DNA of 64,000 nt from a virus. Positions 18,248 to 27,069 of the stretch are shown one piece after another; within the stretch, counting starts at the first letter, position 1; every line of letters begins with the position of its first letter. Made by a program: the position numbers and the translations under genes. Under the pieces are notes generated by a model, which made no database searches, was not told the origin of the DNA, and worked only from the letters and a program-made list of their open reading frames with translations. The stretch spans positions 1-64,000 of the IMG/VR virus record IMGVR_UViG_3300028763_000010, one strand, 5' to 3'.

Positions 18248-20770
18248 CTATGAGTCTTTTAAATTTACTTTATTCCTCATGTTTTTTTCATGGTCAACAG
18301 TAGTCTTTCGAATTGATTGTAATTCACCAGTCTTTAATTGTGCTTCTGAAAGTATCGCATTCATCTTAATTTCAAACTGTTTCATCATTTCTTGTACTCT
18401 ATTAGCACGTCCTTCTTCTTGTAAATAGGCAGATTCAATTTCATTATTTGCCATTATTTTAAAGTTTTCAGTTTTCTCTTTAACAACAAGTTCTCGTTCT
18501 TTAAACTCTGATTCCCATTCATAACGTTTTTCATCAAGTTGTAAACGTGCTTTATCAATTTCTCTTGAAGCTAAATCAAATTCATCTTTTGTTTTCAAAA
18601 GTTGCATATCAATCTGAGCTTGTAAATTCATTGTTTTTTGTTTAGCTTCTTCTTTGGCAGTTTCGGTAGCAACATTATTTTGTTGTCTGATTGCTTCGGC
18701 CTCTTTTGACATCTGAATAAGTTTGTTTTCCATTTCAGTCAAATCATCAATCTTAAACATACTCACTACAGAAGTAAAAGGAAGTTCAGCGCGACCCCAT
18801 GATTGCATTGCTGCAGTACGTAAATCTTCAAGACGTGATTCCTCTTTTACATTATTGGAAGAATAGATTCTAAAATCTGAACCATTCAATGAACCTTTTG
18901 GTATTTGAATAAGAACTTCTTCCAGGTCCTTATCAAGAAAGTTTAATACTTTACCATCTTTCCATGTATAACGTATTTTCAAGTTTAGAAATAATTCAAT
19001 TGCTTTATCAAAAACTGTATCATTTTCTGAGAACTGTATTTCAGTAATAAGAGAAGATTGTTCTCGCGACATGTTTACATTACTTACTGGATCAGAAGAA
19101 ACAAATTGACCAAGTGAAGCATCAGTAATACCAATAAGTTTACCTATTAATGAATCAATGCCATTAAGGACATTATCAATAAAAGCAATACTCTGAGTAA
19201 TCGTATCATCATAGTTTTGAAATTGATTATATGAAGCCGGTGTTTTACGACCTTTCTTCATTGTCTCAATCCACATAGTTCCAAGTTTACGATAGTACAT
19301 CCATTTACCGGCAGTCATATTATCCGGTTTCTGACTCTTATCCATTATCATACCTTTTACTCCGGATAAAGCAATAGTAAGTTCTTTCTTATAATTTACA
19401 ATATCATAAAGTTCTATTAATTCGCGAACTCTCCATATAAGAGAATATGGTTTTTCAGACGCTGTATTGAACGATCTTGCAACAAGTGGGAGTGTAGGTA
19501 GTCCGGGCATATCAATTGGTCTAAAAACATTGTCCTGTTTACCCATGTTGATATGAATAACATTTCCAATAACAACCATATGATAAATATCATAAATGAC
19601 AACACGATTACGTATTTCATCTTTTTTTAGTTTAGCATCTTTTGTTGTAAGATGTACAAAATATTCATCTTCACGATATTTGTTTGGTGTCTTTTTCCAA
19701 AATATTTCACGTGGTGCCAAAAACCATATACGTGATACTTCAATAGCATTGTGTTGGTCATTGAAGTTTTCACTGTTATCAAAGTATGCAGTATTACCAA
19801 CATAATTTTTTATTGTAGCACTATCACCTATTGAATAAGCAGAGATAATTTGTTCTTCTGATTTAGATAATTCAAATTCAGAAAATATCTGACTTTTATT
19901 CATATACTCTTTGGTAAAACACCATTCACTATTCTGAGTCCAACGATTACTTCCACCTTTAGAATAACATGCAGTATTTGCATCTACTTGTTTAAAAACA
20001 ATATCTTTTGTTCTTGGATTATAATAAGTAATATATGTTGGTTTACCAGTTACAATTTTTTCACGAAGCCCTACATTCCAATGCTGTTTTAAATCCTCTG
20101 TTTGAATAGCAGATTTTAATGCGGCATTGGCAACCTGTTGCATTATTTCAACATCAGTATTCAATAAGAAATAATCAATACGTTTTTGCATTTCATTATT
20201 GTCTAATGAAACACGTGAAAGATTTCGAATAAGTTTCTGCATCTCTAATTGAATCATTGGCATATTCTTTTTCAGTTCTTCCATCTGAGTTTGTGCTTGT
20301 TCATTATCCGGTTGGACTTCTAACTGTTTCTGCATATCACTCATTTTATCTTGTACTTGTTGAATCTGTTGTTGAACAATTGCATCACGTTCTTTATACA
20401 TCTCCAATTTCGCATTTAGACTAGCCTTAATGCGATTTTCATACTTCAATTGAAGAGTACGTTCATCCATAGCAATTGCTTTGCTTTTAAACGACCTACG
20501 TGCTTGTTTAGATTCAAGTATATTCAACTTACTTCTTACAATCTCATTACCTATATTTCTGAACTTAGCCGGATAAGTAAAACCTTCAACTTTTGTCAAG
20601 TATTCAAATTTTGTATTATCAATAATACCATGATAAATATTCCAACATTTTCTGTCTTTTATATTATCATCATGGAAATCAGAAGAACCAGATGATAAAA
20701 TATACCTTGCTACTTCTTTGAAATAGTTATCATCTTTATTTTCACTATTAATTAATTTTTCTGGAAACAT
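18248..20770 (-). CDS. Portal protein
   Basis: The gene directly follows the large terminase, the usual portal position, and has the unusually large size (840 residues) of crAss portals. Residues 115-200 form a coiled coil rich in Gln (MYKERDAIVQQQIQQVQDKM), and residues 655-790 form another long helical region that may be the barrel and crown. I chose the ATG at 20770 (MFPEKLINSEN), 10 bases after the terminase stop, over one at 20830 that would overlap the terminase by 50 bases. It would form the dodecameric DNA-entry ring. Confidence 0.85.
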   Translation of the reverse strand: MFPEKLINSENKDDNYFKEVARYILSSGSSDFHDDNIKDRKCWNIYHGIIDNTKFEYLTKVEGFTYPAKFRNIGNEIVRSKLNILESKQARRSFKSKAIAMDERTLQLKYENRIKASLNAKLEMYKERDAIVQQQIQQVQDKMSDMQKQLEVQPDNEQAQTQMEELKKNMPMIQLEMQKLIRNLSRVSLDNNEMQKRIDYFLLNTDVEIMQQVANAALKSAIQTEDLKQHWNVGLREKIVTGKPTYITYYNPRTKDIVFKQVDANTACYSKGGSNRWTQNSEWCFTKEYMNKSQIFSEFELSKSEEQIISAYSIGDSATIKNYVGNTAYFDNSENFNDQHNAIEVSRIWFLAPREIFWKKTPNKYREDEYFVHLTTKDAKLKKDEIRNRVVIYDIYHMVVIGNVIHINMGKQDNVFRPIDMPGLPTLPLVARSFNTASEKPYSLIWRVRELIELYDIVNYKKELTIALSGVKGMIMDKSQKPDNMTAGKWMYYRKLGTMWIETMKKGRKTPASYNQFQNYDDTITQSIAFIDNVLNGIDSLIGKLIGITDASLGQFVSSDPVSNVNMSREQSSLITEIQFSENDTVFDKAIELFLNLKIRYTWKDGKVLNFLDKDLEEVLIQIPKGSLNGSDFRIYSSNNVKEESRLEDLRTAAMQSWGRAELPFTSVVSMFKIDDLTEMENKLIQMSKEAEAIRQQNNVATETAKEEAKQKTMNLQAQIDMQLLKTKDEFDLASREIDKARLQLDEKRYEWESEFKERELVVKEKTENFKIMANNEIESAYLQEEGRANRVQEMMKQFEIKMNAILSEAQLKTGELQSIRKTTVDHEKNMRNKVNLKDS

Positions 20771-20780
20771 AGTATTTATT

Positions 20781-22817
20781 TTAAGAAGCAAATTTAATTC
20801 CTTGATTATTCTCTGATACATAACCACCATATGTATCTTCTTCTAGTTCTTCTCCTTCTGAATAAGCAGCGAACTCTTGTGTCTCTAATGCACTTGCAAT
20901 ATTTAAAGCACTTGCTATAGTAATATCACAATTGTATTTTGGTGATTTTTTAAATTTTGCAAAAGCTTCGATTTGTCGTATATCATACATCTTATCGATA
21001 ATAGCAAAATCATCTTGTTTCATCTTATCTCTCCATATATTTAAAGCATGAGGGATAAATGATTGTTCTACTCCATAACGTTGTGCGGCCTTACCATCTT
21101 GTACATATTGACTAATTACCATTTGTGGACGTTCTTGCAATAAAAACTCACAACCGGCCCGTTTATAATAATCAAATATCAATACATTTGAATACTCAAT
21201 AAGATTTTCACTTTCGCCATATAGATAACAGAGTTTTACTGTATCCTCATAGAACTGATAATTTCCACCTTCATCTTCTGTTGGTCGTTCCGTTACTCTA
21301 GCAACCCAATGGTCAAAAGTATGATGTGAATCAATAGCACCTTTCCAAATTGAACAACTACCTAATGAGAATGATGTTTCACTCTCTACCTTATCATAAC
21401 TGTCCGTAGCGGCACTATAAAGATTTTTCCATACTTTCCCATACCCATCAACTTCCGGTGCCTGTATGATAAGAAAACGACCTAATTCATCTGGAACAAG
21501 TTCAACTCCTTTACCCCAATCAAATGGATCAATCCAATTAATCTCTGCATTGTAAGCAATCTGTTGTTCTCGGTGTGTAAGTAAATAACGTTTTCTATCA
21601 TTCAATTTTTGATTAGCTGTTTCTCCAAGGAAACCACCAGTGGCTACCATGAACATCTGAGATAAATAAAGTGGTTTAGCTGTAAGAGCAATGTATCGTT
21701 CAGAAGAGTTTTTACTTGATAATTCTTTTTGAATAGAAACAATACTTTCTTCTATTAAACTATTACCATCTTCATCAATTATTTCAAATTCATAAGCTGG
21801 AACAAAAGCCGCGACTTTACCAGTTGAAGAGATTTCATCTTCTTCCCATATATTGTCAAACTCGAGCAAATCAAATTTAGCCGGATTATATGCCATTTCT
21901 TCGACATCAGCAACAGACTCATCCATATCACCACCAGTTCCAATATACATTTGATAACCGGTCTTATCACCTTCAGCAAGTAAAGATGGTTTAACGAACT
22001 CTGCTGTTTGCTTAAGAGTATCTTTTTTCCATTTACCAATTTCTTCATAAAGAATCCAAAAAGGAGTAAGACCTGATACAGCTTGTGTATTATCTTTTGC
22101 AGTAATACAATAAACTTCACTACCAAAACCAAGCATAAGAGTTCTTTTCTCTCCGGTTTCTTCATTGACTACCTCTTCACGATAAGAAGACTTAATATAG
22201 TCACTTCTGTTTGGTGATCTACGTTTATAAAACTCACTATCTCCAAGCCAATCAAGTCCGCGAACAACATTAGTCATTGTATGCTCAGCATAGTTTCCTT
22301 GGCCGGCAACAATTACGTTTTGAGAACCAGGGATAAAAATAAAATTATAACCGATATTACTTGCTGCATATTCAGAGAATCCTTTCTGTCTTGACTTAGG
22401 AAATAACAAATCTTTTGCATTTAAAAACATAAGTTCTATACACATGAATTTGAAATAATCTAAAGAAGTAAATTTAGGATGACGTTTATCCTTTCTTTTT
22501 ACATTATCCAATTTTGCAAGAATAACCCAAAAATTCAAATAGAAATACATTCTACCGGGAATCCAAATATCATGACCACGTTTTGTTGCATTAGGAACAA
22601 TATATCCTTTTATACAACGACGATATTGCTCATGCCACCATGCTTGATAGTTTGGACTATCTTTATCAGGTTGCATTTCATCTTTATTATAGATAACTGG
22701 ACTGAAACGCTTAGTATCTTTAAAATCTCTTGTTAGACACATATTATCAATGTCCGGAACAAGTGTTCTATCCATTGATAATACATCATCTAAATATGTA
22801 AGTTTAATATCAGCCAT
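20781..22817 (-). CDS. terL: Terminase large subunit
   Basis: The 678-residue packaging motor has an N-terminal ATPase with the terminase-type Walker A (SRQKGFSEY, about residue 143) and Walker B with catalytic acids (FWILYEEIGKW, about 256-266). The C-terminal RNase H-like nuclease has its first Asp in SAATDSYDKVES (about 465) and a late Asp in CDITIASALN (about 640). It cuts concatemers and drives DNA through the portal encoded next. No small-subunit gene is recognisable nearby, as is common in crAss-like phages. It lies 4 bases after the spanin-like gene. Confidence 0.9.
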   Translation of the reverse strand: MADIKLTYLDDVLSMDRTLVPDIDNMCLTRDFKDTKRFSPVIYNKDEMQPDKDSPNYQAWWHEQYRRCIKGYIVPNATKRGHDIWIPGRMYFYLNFWVILAKLDNVKRKDKRHPKFTSLDYFKFMCIELMFLNAKDLLFPKSRQKGFSEYAASNIGYNFIFIPGSQNVIVAGQGNYAEHTMTNVVRGLDWLGDSEFYKRRSPNRSDYIKSSYREEVVNEETGEKRTLMLGFGSEVYCITAKDNTQAVSGLTPFWILYEEIGKWKKDTLKQTAEFVKPSLLAEGDKTGYQMYIGTGGDMDESVADVEEMAYNPAKFDLLEFDNIWEEDEISSTGKVAAFVPAYEFEIIDEDGNSLIEESIVSIQKELSSKNSSERYIALTAKPLYLSQMFMVATGGFLGETANQKLNDRKRYLLTHREQQIAYNAEINWIDPFDWGKGVELVPDELGRFLIIQAPEVDGYGKVWKNLYSAATDSYDKVESETSFSLGSCSIWKGAIDSHHTFDHWVARVTERPTEDEGGNYQFYEDTVKLCYLYGESENLIEYSNVLIFDYYKRAGCEFLLQERPQMVISQYVQDGKAAQRYGVEQSFIPHALNIWRDKMKQDDFAIIDKMYDIRQIEAFAKFKKSPKYNCDITIASALNIASALETQEFAAYSEGEELEEDTYGGYVSENNQGIKFAS

Positions 22818-22820
22818 AAA

Positions 22821-23462
22821 TTATTTTGCTATAAAATATCCTCCAATTGCACCGGCGCCCAAATAGAACCAAATATTATTTTTACTCCACCAACCAGTTG
22901 AACGTTTTAATGCAGTAGTCAAATCTTTCTTTTCTTTTTGTAATATAAGATTTTCATTTTTACATTGTTCTGTTTCCTCTGTTTGTAAGAAGTATTTTTT
23001 AGTAGCATCAGTCAAACTAAGTTCAGTACTAATTAATTTCTTTTCAGTAGTTTTTATAATAGTATCTTTCTGCTGCAGTGATATATTTTTCAATACTAAA
23101 AGACTATCACAATTCGCTAAAGTATGCTTTGTAGTATCTGTATTATAATCATTTTCAAACTTACTTATCTTTTTTGATAAAACTACATTTTTATCTTTAT
23201 AATTAGAAAGCGTTTTACTTGATTCTAAACGATCCTTTTTTCGTAAAGCATTGATACTATCAATCGACTTAATTGATTGCTTACGATAGTTACTAGAAGC
23301 TGTATTAAAGCCATCACGATATGCAGATGATACATCTTGTTTTGTAATCAATGTTTTTGCCTGTTTTGATTGACATGATTTTACCACACCACCAATAAAC
23401 AGTAAAAGCACGATAGTTATTATCGCGCTTATTACCAAGTTTTTCTTTATAAATTGTATCAT
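22821..23462 (-). CDS. Membrane-anchored coiled-coil protein (possible spanin)
   Basis: Residues 9-28 form a membrane helix (VISAIITIVLLLFIGG) followed by Cys-containing VKSCQSK; the middle 130 residues are a periplasmic-type coiled coil; and residues 195-213 form a second hydrophobic segment (WFYLGAGAIGGYFIA). Inner-membrane anchor plus coiled coil, next to a holin-like gene and the muramidase, suggests an Rz-like role in disrupting the outer envelope at lysis. The cysteine context is not a clean lipobox. A C-terminal membrane helix is unusual for classical Rz. It overlaps the holin-like gene by 4 bases. Confidence 0.5.
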   Translation of the reverse strand: MIQFIKKNLVISAIITIVLLLFIGGVVKSCQSKQAKTLITKQDVSSAYRDGFNTASSNYRKQSIKSIDSINALRKKDRLESSKTLSNYKDKNVVLSKKISKFENDYNTDTTKHTLANCDSLLVLKNISLQQKDTIIKTTEKKLISTELSLTDATKKYFLQTEETEQCKNENLILQKEKKDLTTALKRSTGWWSKNNIWFYLGAGAIGGYFIAK

Positions 23463-23680
23463 ACTTCTCTAGTCCCTCCGGTGACATCACTATCTTTATC
23501 AAAGAACTTACCAATACCAAGAATGATAGGAGTAGAGATTACTAAATATTGACCAGTGTCAGTAATAGTAATTGTTTTTAGATAGACTAAAAATAAACAT
23601 ATAAACACATTTACTAAACAGACAATTCCGAATAGTGATGTTTTCCATGATTTGCGTTTGTAAGAAGTTCTTGTTTTCAT
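23459..23680 (-). CDS. Holin-like two-helix membrane protein, 73 aa
   Basis: I chose the ATG at 23680 (MKTRTSYKRKSW), giving a basic N-terminus, then two hydrophobic helices (LFGIVCLVNVFICLFLVYL and YLVISTPIILGIGKFF) and a charged tail. Size and topology match phage holins. It overlaps the spanin-like gene by 4 bases, consistent with a lysis cassette that also includes the GH108 muramidase about 2 kb upstream in the transcript. Confidence 0.55.
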   Translation of the reverse strand: MKTRTSYKRKSWKTSLFGIVCLVNVFICLFLVYLKTITITDTGQYLVISTPIILGIGKFFDKDSDVTGGTREV

Positions 23681-23707
23681 AATAATTAATATCAAATTGT
23701 TTTATAA

Positions 23708-24997
23708 TTAAACTAATATAGAAGTACCATCAATCCAAATAGTGCCTGTGTCATAATGTCCTTCACCTACAGCACCTATAAGCATCGCCTTGGTACCTAT
23801 TTCAGAAGATAAATTATAACATCCTTGTAAGTCTGTTCCACAAATGTTAGCAGACCTAAGGTCGGTATTATTTAGATTACAGTTTTTCATTAAAACATTA
23901 GTTAGATTAGCAGAAACGAAGTTAACATAAGATAGATCACTATCCATAAATTGACTTCTTTCAAATGATGCGTTTGGAGCAAACATACCTCGTAGATATG
24001 AACCTGTAAAATCACATTCTTGAACAACAGCGTTTGAAAAATTAGTCTCAGCAAACTTAGAAAACTTGAAACTACATCTCTCAATATAGGAATAAGACAT
24101 TTCAGCTCCTGATAAATCTCCGGATTGTAAATCACAATCTCTCATTATTAGGAATCTCATATAAGACCCTATTAATTTTACTCCTATTAGATTATGATTG
24201 ACAATATTAGGTGCAATAGGAACATATTCTTGACCAACTCTTTTATAAAGCATTCGATTACGACCATCAACATTTCGGTCTCCACCACATTGAATTACAT
24301 TAAAAGGTCCTAATTGTCTGTCCCATGGAATTGTCAACATTTCTTCATAATCTGCTACCGTGAAATAAGCCTCATCTAATCCTCCAAAATATACACTATT
24401 CAAATTAAGAGGTAAAGGAAACTTTAATTTAAACTCTTGTCCTCTGTATGCATTAAATGCTATACCCATAAACATCTTATCCATAGGATTACGTATAGTA
24501 AATCCTTCATCATAGTTCTCACATATATTACGTAATCCCATTGGATACCAATCTATATCTTCTTTAAAATTTATATAAACATAAGCAGGCCATAGAATCT
24601 CACCTTTCCATAAATTCCAATTTATAGTTTTTGAATGATTATAAAAATTTATGATAATTGGGTTTTCAGCAGTTGCTTCACTACATAATTCTAATTTATC
24701 GATAAGATATTCTCCCGGTTTCATATCTATAACATTGCTTGTGCCCCCACTACTGGAGGCATCAACAAAAAAACTACATGTCGCTGTTTCATATGCTGAT
24801 AAATCACTATAATAATTTCCATTTATATCTTGAAATTCTGTTGGCATTAATCCATCTGCATAATTTCCATTACCTTCTTCTTTTACAATAGTAATTGCTC
24901 CTGTAATTGAATTGGTAATTTCAACACAAGAACCTGATGGTATTCCAGTATTGTCGCCAATAACCCATTTCCCATTTTGTTTTTTATAGAATTTCAT
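23708..24997 (-). CDS. Pentapeptide-repeat virion-type protein, 429 aa
   Basis: The N-terminal 110 residues look like a fibre or Ig-type domain (MKFYKKQNGKWVIGDNTGIP). Residues 280-395 contain consecutive A(D/N)LxX-type pentapeptide repeats (DLSGAEMSYSYIERCSFKFS, SDLSYVNFVSANLTNVLMKN), which fold as a right-handed square beta-helix. The segment 110-280 is alpha/beta and unrecognised. In this operon the protein is most likely a tail spike or fibre component; DNA mimicry, known for some pentapeptide proteins, is less likely given the fibre-like N-terminus. Confidence 0.65.
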   Translation of the reverse strand: MKFYKKQNGKWVIGDNTGIPSGSCVEITNSITGAITIVKEEGNGNYADGLMPTEFQDINGNYYSDLSAYETATCSFFVDASSSGGTSNVIDMKPGEYLIDKLELCSEATAENPIIINFYNHSKTINWNLWKGEILWPAYVYINFKEDIDWYPMGLRNICENYDEGFTIRNPMDKMFMGIAFNAYRGQEFKLKFPLPLNLNSVYFGGLDEAYFTVADYEEMLTIPWDRQLGPFNVIQCGGDRNVDGRNRMLYKRVGQEYVPIAPNIVNHNLIGVKLIGSYMRFLIMRDCDLQSGDLSGAEMSYSYIERCSFKFSKFAETNFSNAVVQECDFTGSYLRGMFAPNASFERSQFMDSDLSYVNFVSANLTNVLMKNCNLNNTDLRSANICGTDLQGCYNLSSEIGTKAMLIGAVGEGHYDTGTIWIDGTSILV

Positions 24998-25026
24998 GAC
25001 ATTTTAATTTATTGTGTAAATACAAC

Positions 25027-25056
25027 ATTAGGGAATGAACTTAATCACTCCCTAAT
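25027..25056 (-). terminator. Stable hairpin before the pentapeptide gene
   Basis: The minus-strand RNA can form a 12-bp stem (ATTAGGGAGTGA with TCATTCCCTAAT, one G-U) and a 6-base loop. It lies between the 23-codon gene and the pentapeptide-repeat gene. The following U run is weak (GTTGTATTT), so it may be a poor terminator, an RNA-processing site or an mRNA-stabilising element. Confidence 0.5.
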
Positions 25057-25068
25057 AGATAATAATTG

Positions 25069-25140
25069 TTAGCAAGATTTCTTACTTGACATCGGTTTCT
25101 TCTTTCCAGAAGAAGATGGTTTTTGCTTTGTTGCAGCCAT
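25069..25140 (-). CDS. Tiny basic peptide, 23 aa
   Basis: An ATG at 25140 opens a 23-codon frame (MAATKQKPSSSGKKKPMSSK then KSC). It is extremely Lys/Ser-rich and sits in the gap between the muramidase and pentapeptide genes, 25 bases after the former, and is followed by a hairpin. Size is below normal detection limits; support comes only from position, composition and the fact that it fills the gap. Confidence 0.4.
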   Translation of the reverse strand: MAATKQKPSSSGKKKPMSSKKSC

Positions 25141-25165
25141 AATGATTAGTTTTAAAGATTAGTAA

Positions 25166-25636
25166 TTATAGTTTTAAATTGTTTACTCGATTAATCCATC
25201 CCTTTTTAAATTTTGCATTTTTGCCAATACCTATATTAGTGTAAAATGCTATACGAGCATTCTTATAAGCATTGAGATAATTTCCAGAATTTACTTTTTG
25301 AAGAGTTTGATTACCAAAAATTCCATCAGTTAAAACTCCTATAACTGATTGAAGAACTTCTATTGCTCTATGGACACCAGAGGTAACTGCAAAATCAAAA
25401 ACATGTAAAGCTAAAAATTCATCTTTGATTAAATCTATCTTGCAAGGATCACAATACAGTTTTTTATAAATTGCAATTGCTTGTACTTCTGTTAGATTTT
25501 TAATATCTAGATTTGGAAATGCTTTTTTAGAAATACCATATTTAGTTTCACCTCCCGAATCATTAGGGTCATTAGTATATTTACTACCACCCTCTGCAAA
25601 AAGTATTTTAGGTATAAATTTATTTGCTCTTTCCAT
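25166..25636 (-). CDS. GH108-type N-acetylmuramidase (endolysin)
   Basis: Residues 6-90 match the glycoside hydrolase 108 family: the catalytic motif ILFAEGGSKYTNDPNDSGG near the N-terminus includes the acidic Glu of EGG, followed by TKYGISK. The C-terminal part (GVLTDGIFGNQTLQKV) resembles the linked peptidoglycan-binding domain PG_binding_3. At 156 residues it is close to the family's usual size. It would hydrolyse glycan strands of the host wall during lysis. No signal peptide is present, so release depends on a holin. Confidence 0.85.
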   Translation of the reverse strand: MERANKFIPKILFAEGGSKYTNDPNDSGGETKYGISKKAFPNLDIKNLTEVQAIAIYKKLYCDPCKIDLIKDEFLALHVFDFAVTSGVHRAIEVLQSVIGVLTDGIFGNQTLQKVNSGNYLNAYKNARIAFYTNIGIGKNAKFKKGWINRVNNLKL

Positions 25637-25638
25637 AA

Positions 25639-26019
25639 TTATTCTTGTTTGTTTTCAATATCTAAAGCACGCATTTTAATTGCTACTGGACAATTATCCG
25701 TATTGTCTTTGTTATGTTGACAACTTTTATTAGAACTTACAATCATTCGATAAGCAGAAATAAGTCTTTGTGAACGACTATCTTTTTTTAAAAGTTTTTC
25801 AACATCCAATTCAAGAGTTTCAATTTTTTTTTCTGCTTCTAATTTCCATTTAAGAAGAAGATTTAATGAAGTCTCCCATGATTGATTTTCTTTGATAATA
25901 GCATTACTTTTTCGAATGCTAATAGAAGATGGAGAAAAGTAAGAAACAATACTCATTACTCCACCAATAGCACCAAGTGTTCCTCCAGTGCCAATTAAGG
26001 CAATTAAAATATTATCCAT
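25639..26019 (-). CDS. Membrane-anchored coiled-coil protein, 126 aa
   Basis: Residues 4-27 form a Gly-rich membrane helix (ILIALIGTGGTLGAIGGVM), followed by a coiled coil (residues 45-85) and a C-terminal segment with two cysteines 10 apart. Topology resembles holin or spanin-type accessory proteins found next to endolysins. It lies 2 bases before the muramidase in the transcript and overlaps the preceding 59-codon gene by 16 bases. Confidence 0.55.
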   Translation of the reverse strand: MDNILIALIGTGGTLGAIGGVMSIVSYFSPSSISIRKSNAIIKENQSWETSLNLLLKWKLEAEKKIETLELDVEKLLKKDSRSQRLISAYRMIVSSNKSCQHNKDNTDNCPVAIKMRALDIENKQE

Positions 26020-26183
26020 CGTTTTCTTTTTATGTAAGTTTCGTCAATTTTCTTAGACTCTTCAAGTAATCGTATTAGATGATCTATTTCTTTTGTTGTC
26101 ATATTGTCACAGACTCCATTATCTATTGCTTTTATGACTCTTTTAAAGAGTCGTATGATTGTCTTTTTTACTGTAGCATCCAT
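26004..26183 (-). CDS. Small charged protein, 59 aa, lysis region
   Basis: The ATG at 26183 opens a 59-codon frame (MDATVKKTIIRLFKRVIKAI... ending RKRWIIF). It overlaps the membrane gene upstream by 41 bases and the coiled-coil gene downstream by 16 bases, filling the only gap between them. It is helical and strongly basic. Function is unknown; its place suggests a lysis-control or accessory role. Confidence 0.5.
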   Translation of the reverse strand: MDATVKKTIIRLFKRVIKAIDNGVCDNMTTKEIDHLIRLLEESKKIDETYIKRKRWIIF

Positions 26184-26523
26184 TTTTATAATATAAGATT
26201 GAAGATAATATAATAGAGAATAAAGTCAATTTAATAATAGTATCAAAAATGTCAGGTAAAAATAAACCTTTATTATTTAAATATTCTATAATTAAACAAA
26301 TAGTCATATTTAATATTAAAACTTTATGCCATAAACAGAATCTAAATGATAAAGATGCTGAAAATAAATATAGATTATATATTAAACTTTGTCCAAATCC
26401 AATATATAAATACATATCTCTTATTTTTGATTCATGCCAAAATACATAAATAAAAAGTAAAAATAAATTTATTATAATTGGAATATACTTAGTTAGAACT
26501 ACGTGTATTCTAATAAAGTTCAT
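26143..26523 (-). CDS. Polytopic membrane protein, 126 aa
   Basis: The start at 26523 (MNFIRIHVVLTKYIPIII) is preferred because the upstream 19 codons overlap another small coding frame. Hydrophobic helices at about residues 12-30, 38-58, 65-80 and 92-110 give three or four membrane passes, with a FCLWHK motif between them. I recall similar small membrane proteins in Bacteroides phages and elements but cannot name a family. Its place before the endolysin suggests a lysis role. Confidence 0.55.
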   Translation of the reverse strand: MNFIRIHVVLTKYIPIIINLFLLFIYVFWHESKIRDMYLYIGFGQSLIYNLYLFSASLSFRFCLWHKVLILNMTICLIIEYLNNKGLFLPDIFDTIIKLTLFSIILSSILYYKNGCYSKKDNHTTL

Positions 26524-26611
26524 CGGTCGTAATAGGTCTAGTTCCACCACCAGTTCCGCCTCCAGTTCTTGGATTGTCATCTTTTTTTAAAGTGTCGTCT
26601 TCTTTTTTCAT
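26510..26611 (-). CDS. Small Gly-rich protein, 33 aa
   Basis: The frame starts with an ATG at 26611 that overlaps the TGA stop of the preceding gene (ATGA), a strong sign of coupled translation, and ends at 26510. It has a charged start (MKKEDDTLKKDD) and a Gly/Thr-rich end (PRTGGGTGGGTRPITTDELY). It overlaps the next gene by 14 bases. Function is unknown. Confidence 0.5.
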   Translation of the reverse strand: MKKEDDTLKKDDNPRTGGGTGGGTRPITTDELY

Positions 26612-27033
26612 TTTTTCCAATTTTTTTCTTGTGAAAAGTATTTAAGAGTAATTAAAGCATTCATAGGTATTCCTTTTGTAGAACGTACTATTGATTCTTT
26701 AATCTCTACTAATGAAATTTTTCGTTCTATCTCAAAATCACTTTGTAATTTTTCATTTAAAACTTTAAATTCATTTTGTTCTTCTAAAGATAATAACAAA
26801 ATAGCATTGTCTCGGCTTATTTGATTTTCTTTATTCATCTCAACAAATTTGTTTTCAAATTCAATTAATCTAGGACTAATCGTTTTTTGAATTTTGTTGT
26901 TTTCTTTTTCAAGAATTTCAAAATTATCTAGAATAAGACAATTCAATTCAGTATTATCAATACCTTTTGAATTAAAAATATTCATTAGATTACTAATTTC
27001 AAAAAACTTTGATCTAATTTCTCCAATTTTCAT
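26608..27033 (-). CDS. Helical protein of unknown function, 141 aa
   Basis: The protein is predicted to be almost entirely helical (coiled coil at residues 45-110), with no membrane segment or catalytic motif. It follows the tail fibre gene with a 36-base gap and overlaps the 33-codon gene by 4 bases. It could be a fibre chaperone or part of the lysis cassette; neither is shown by sequence. Confidence 0.55.
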   Translation of the reverse strand: MKIGEIRSKFFEISNLMNIFNSKGIDNTELNCLILDNFEILEKENNKIQKTISPRLIEFENKFVEMNKENQISRDNAILLLSLEEQNEFKVLNEKLQSDFEIERKISLVEIKESIVRSTKGIPMNALITLKYFSQEKNWKK

Positions 27034-27069
27034 AACTTTTTATTTTTATATTTATTCTATTATAATTAT

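Noticed and set aside
20771-20830. Longer portal start at 20830
   Set aside because: It would overlap the terminase by 50 bases, and the extra residues look like a translated overlap; the ATG at 20770 leaves a normal 10-base gap.
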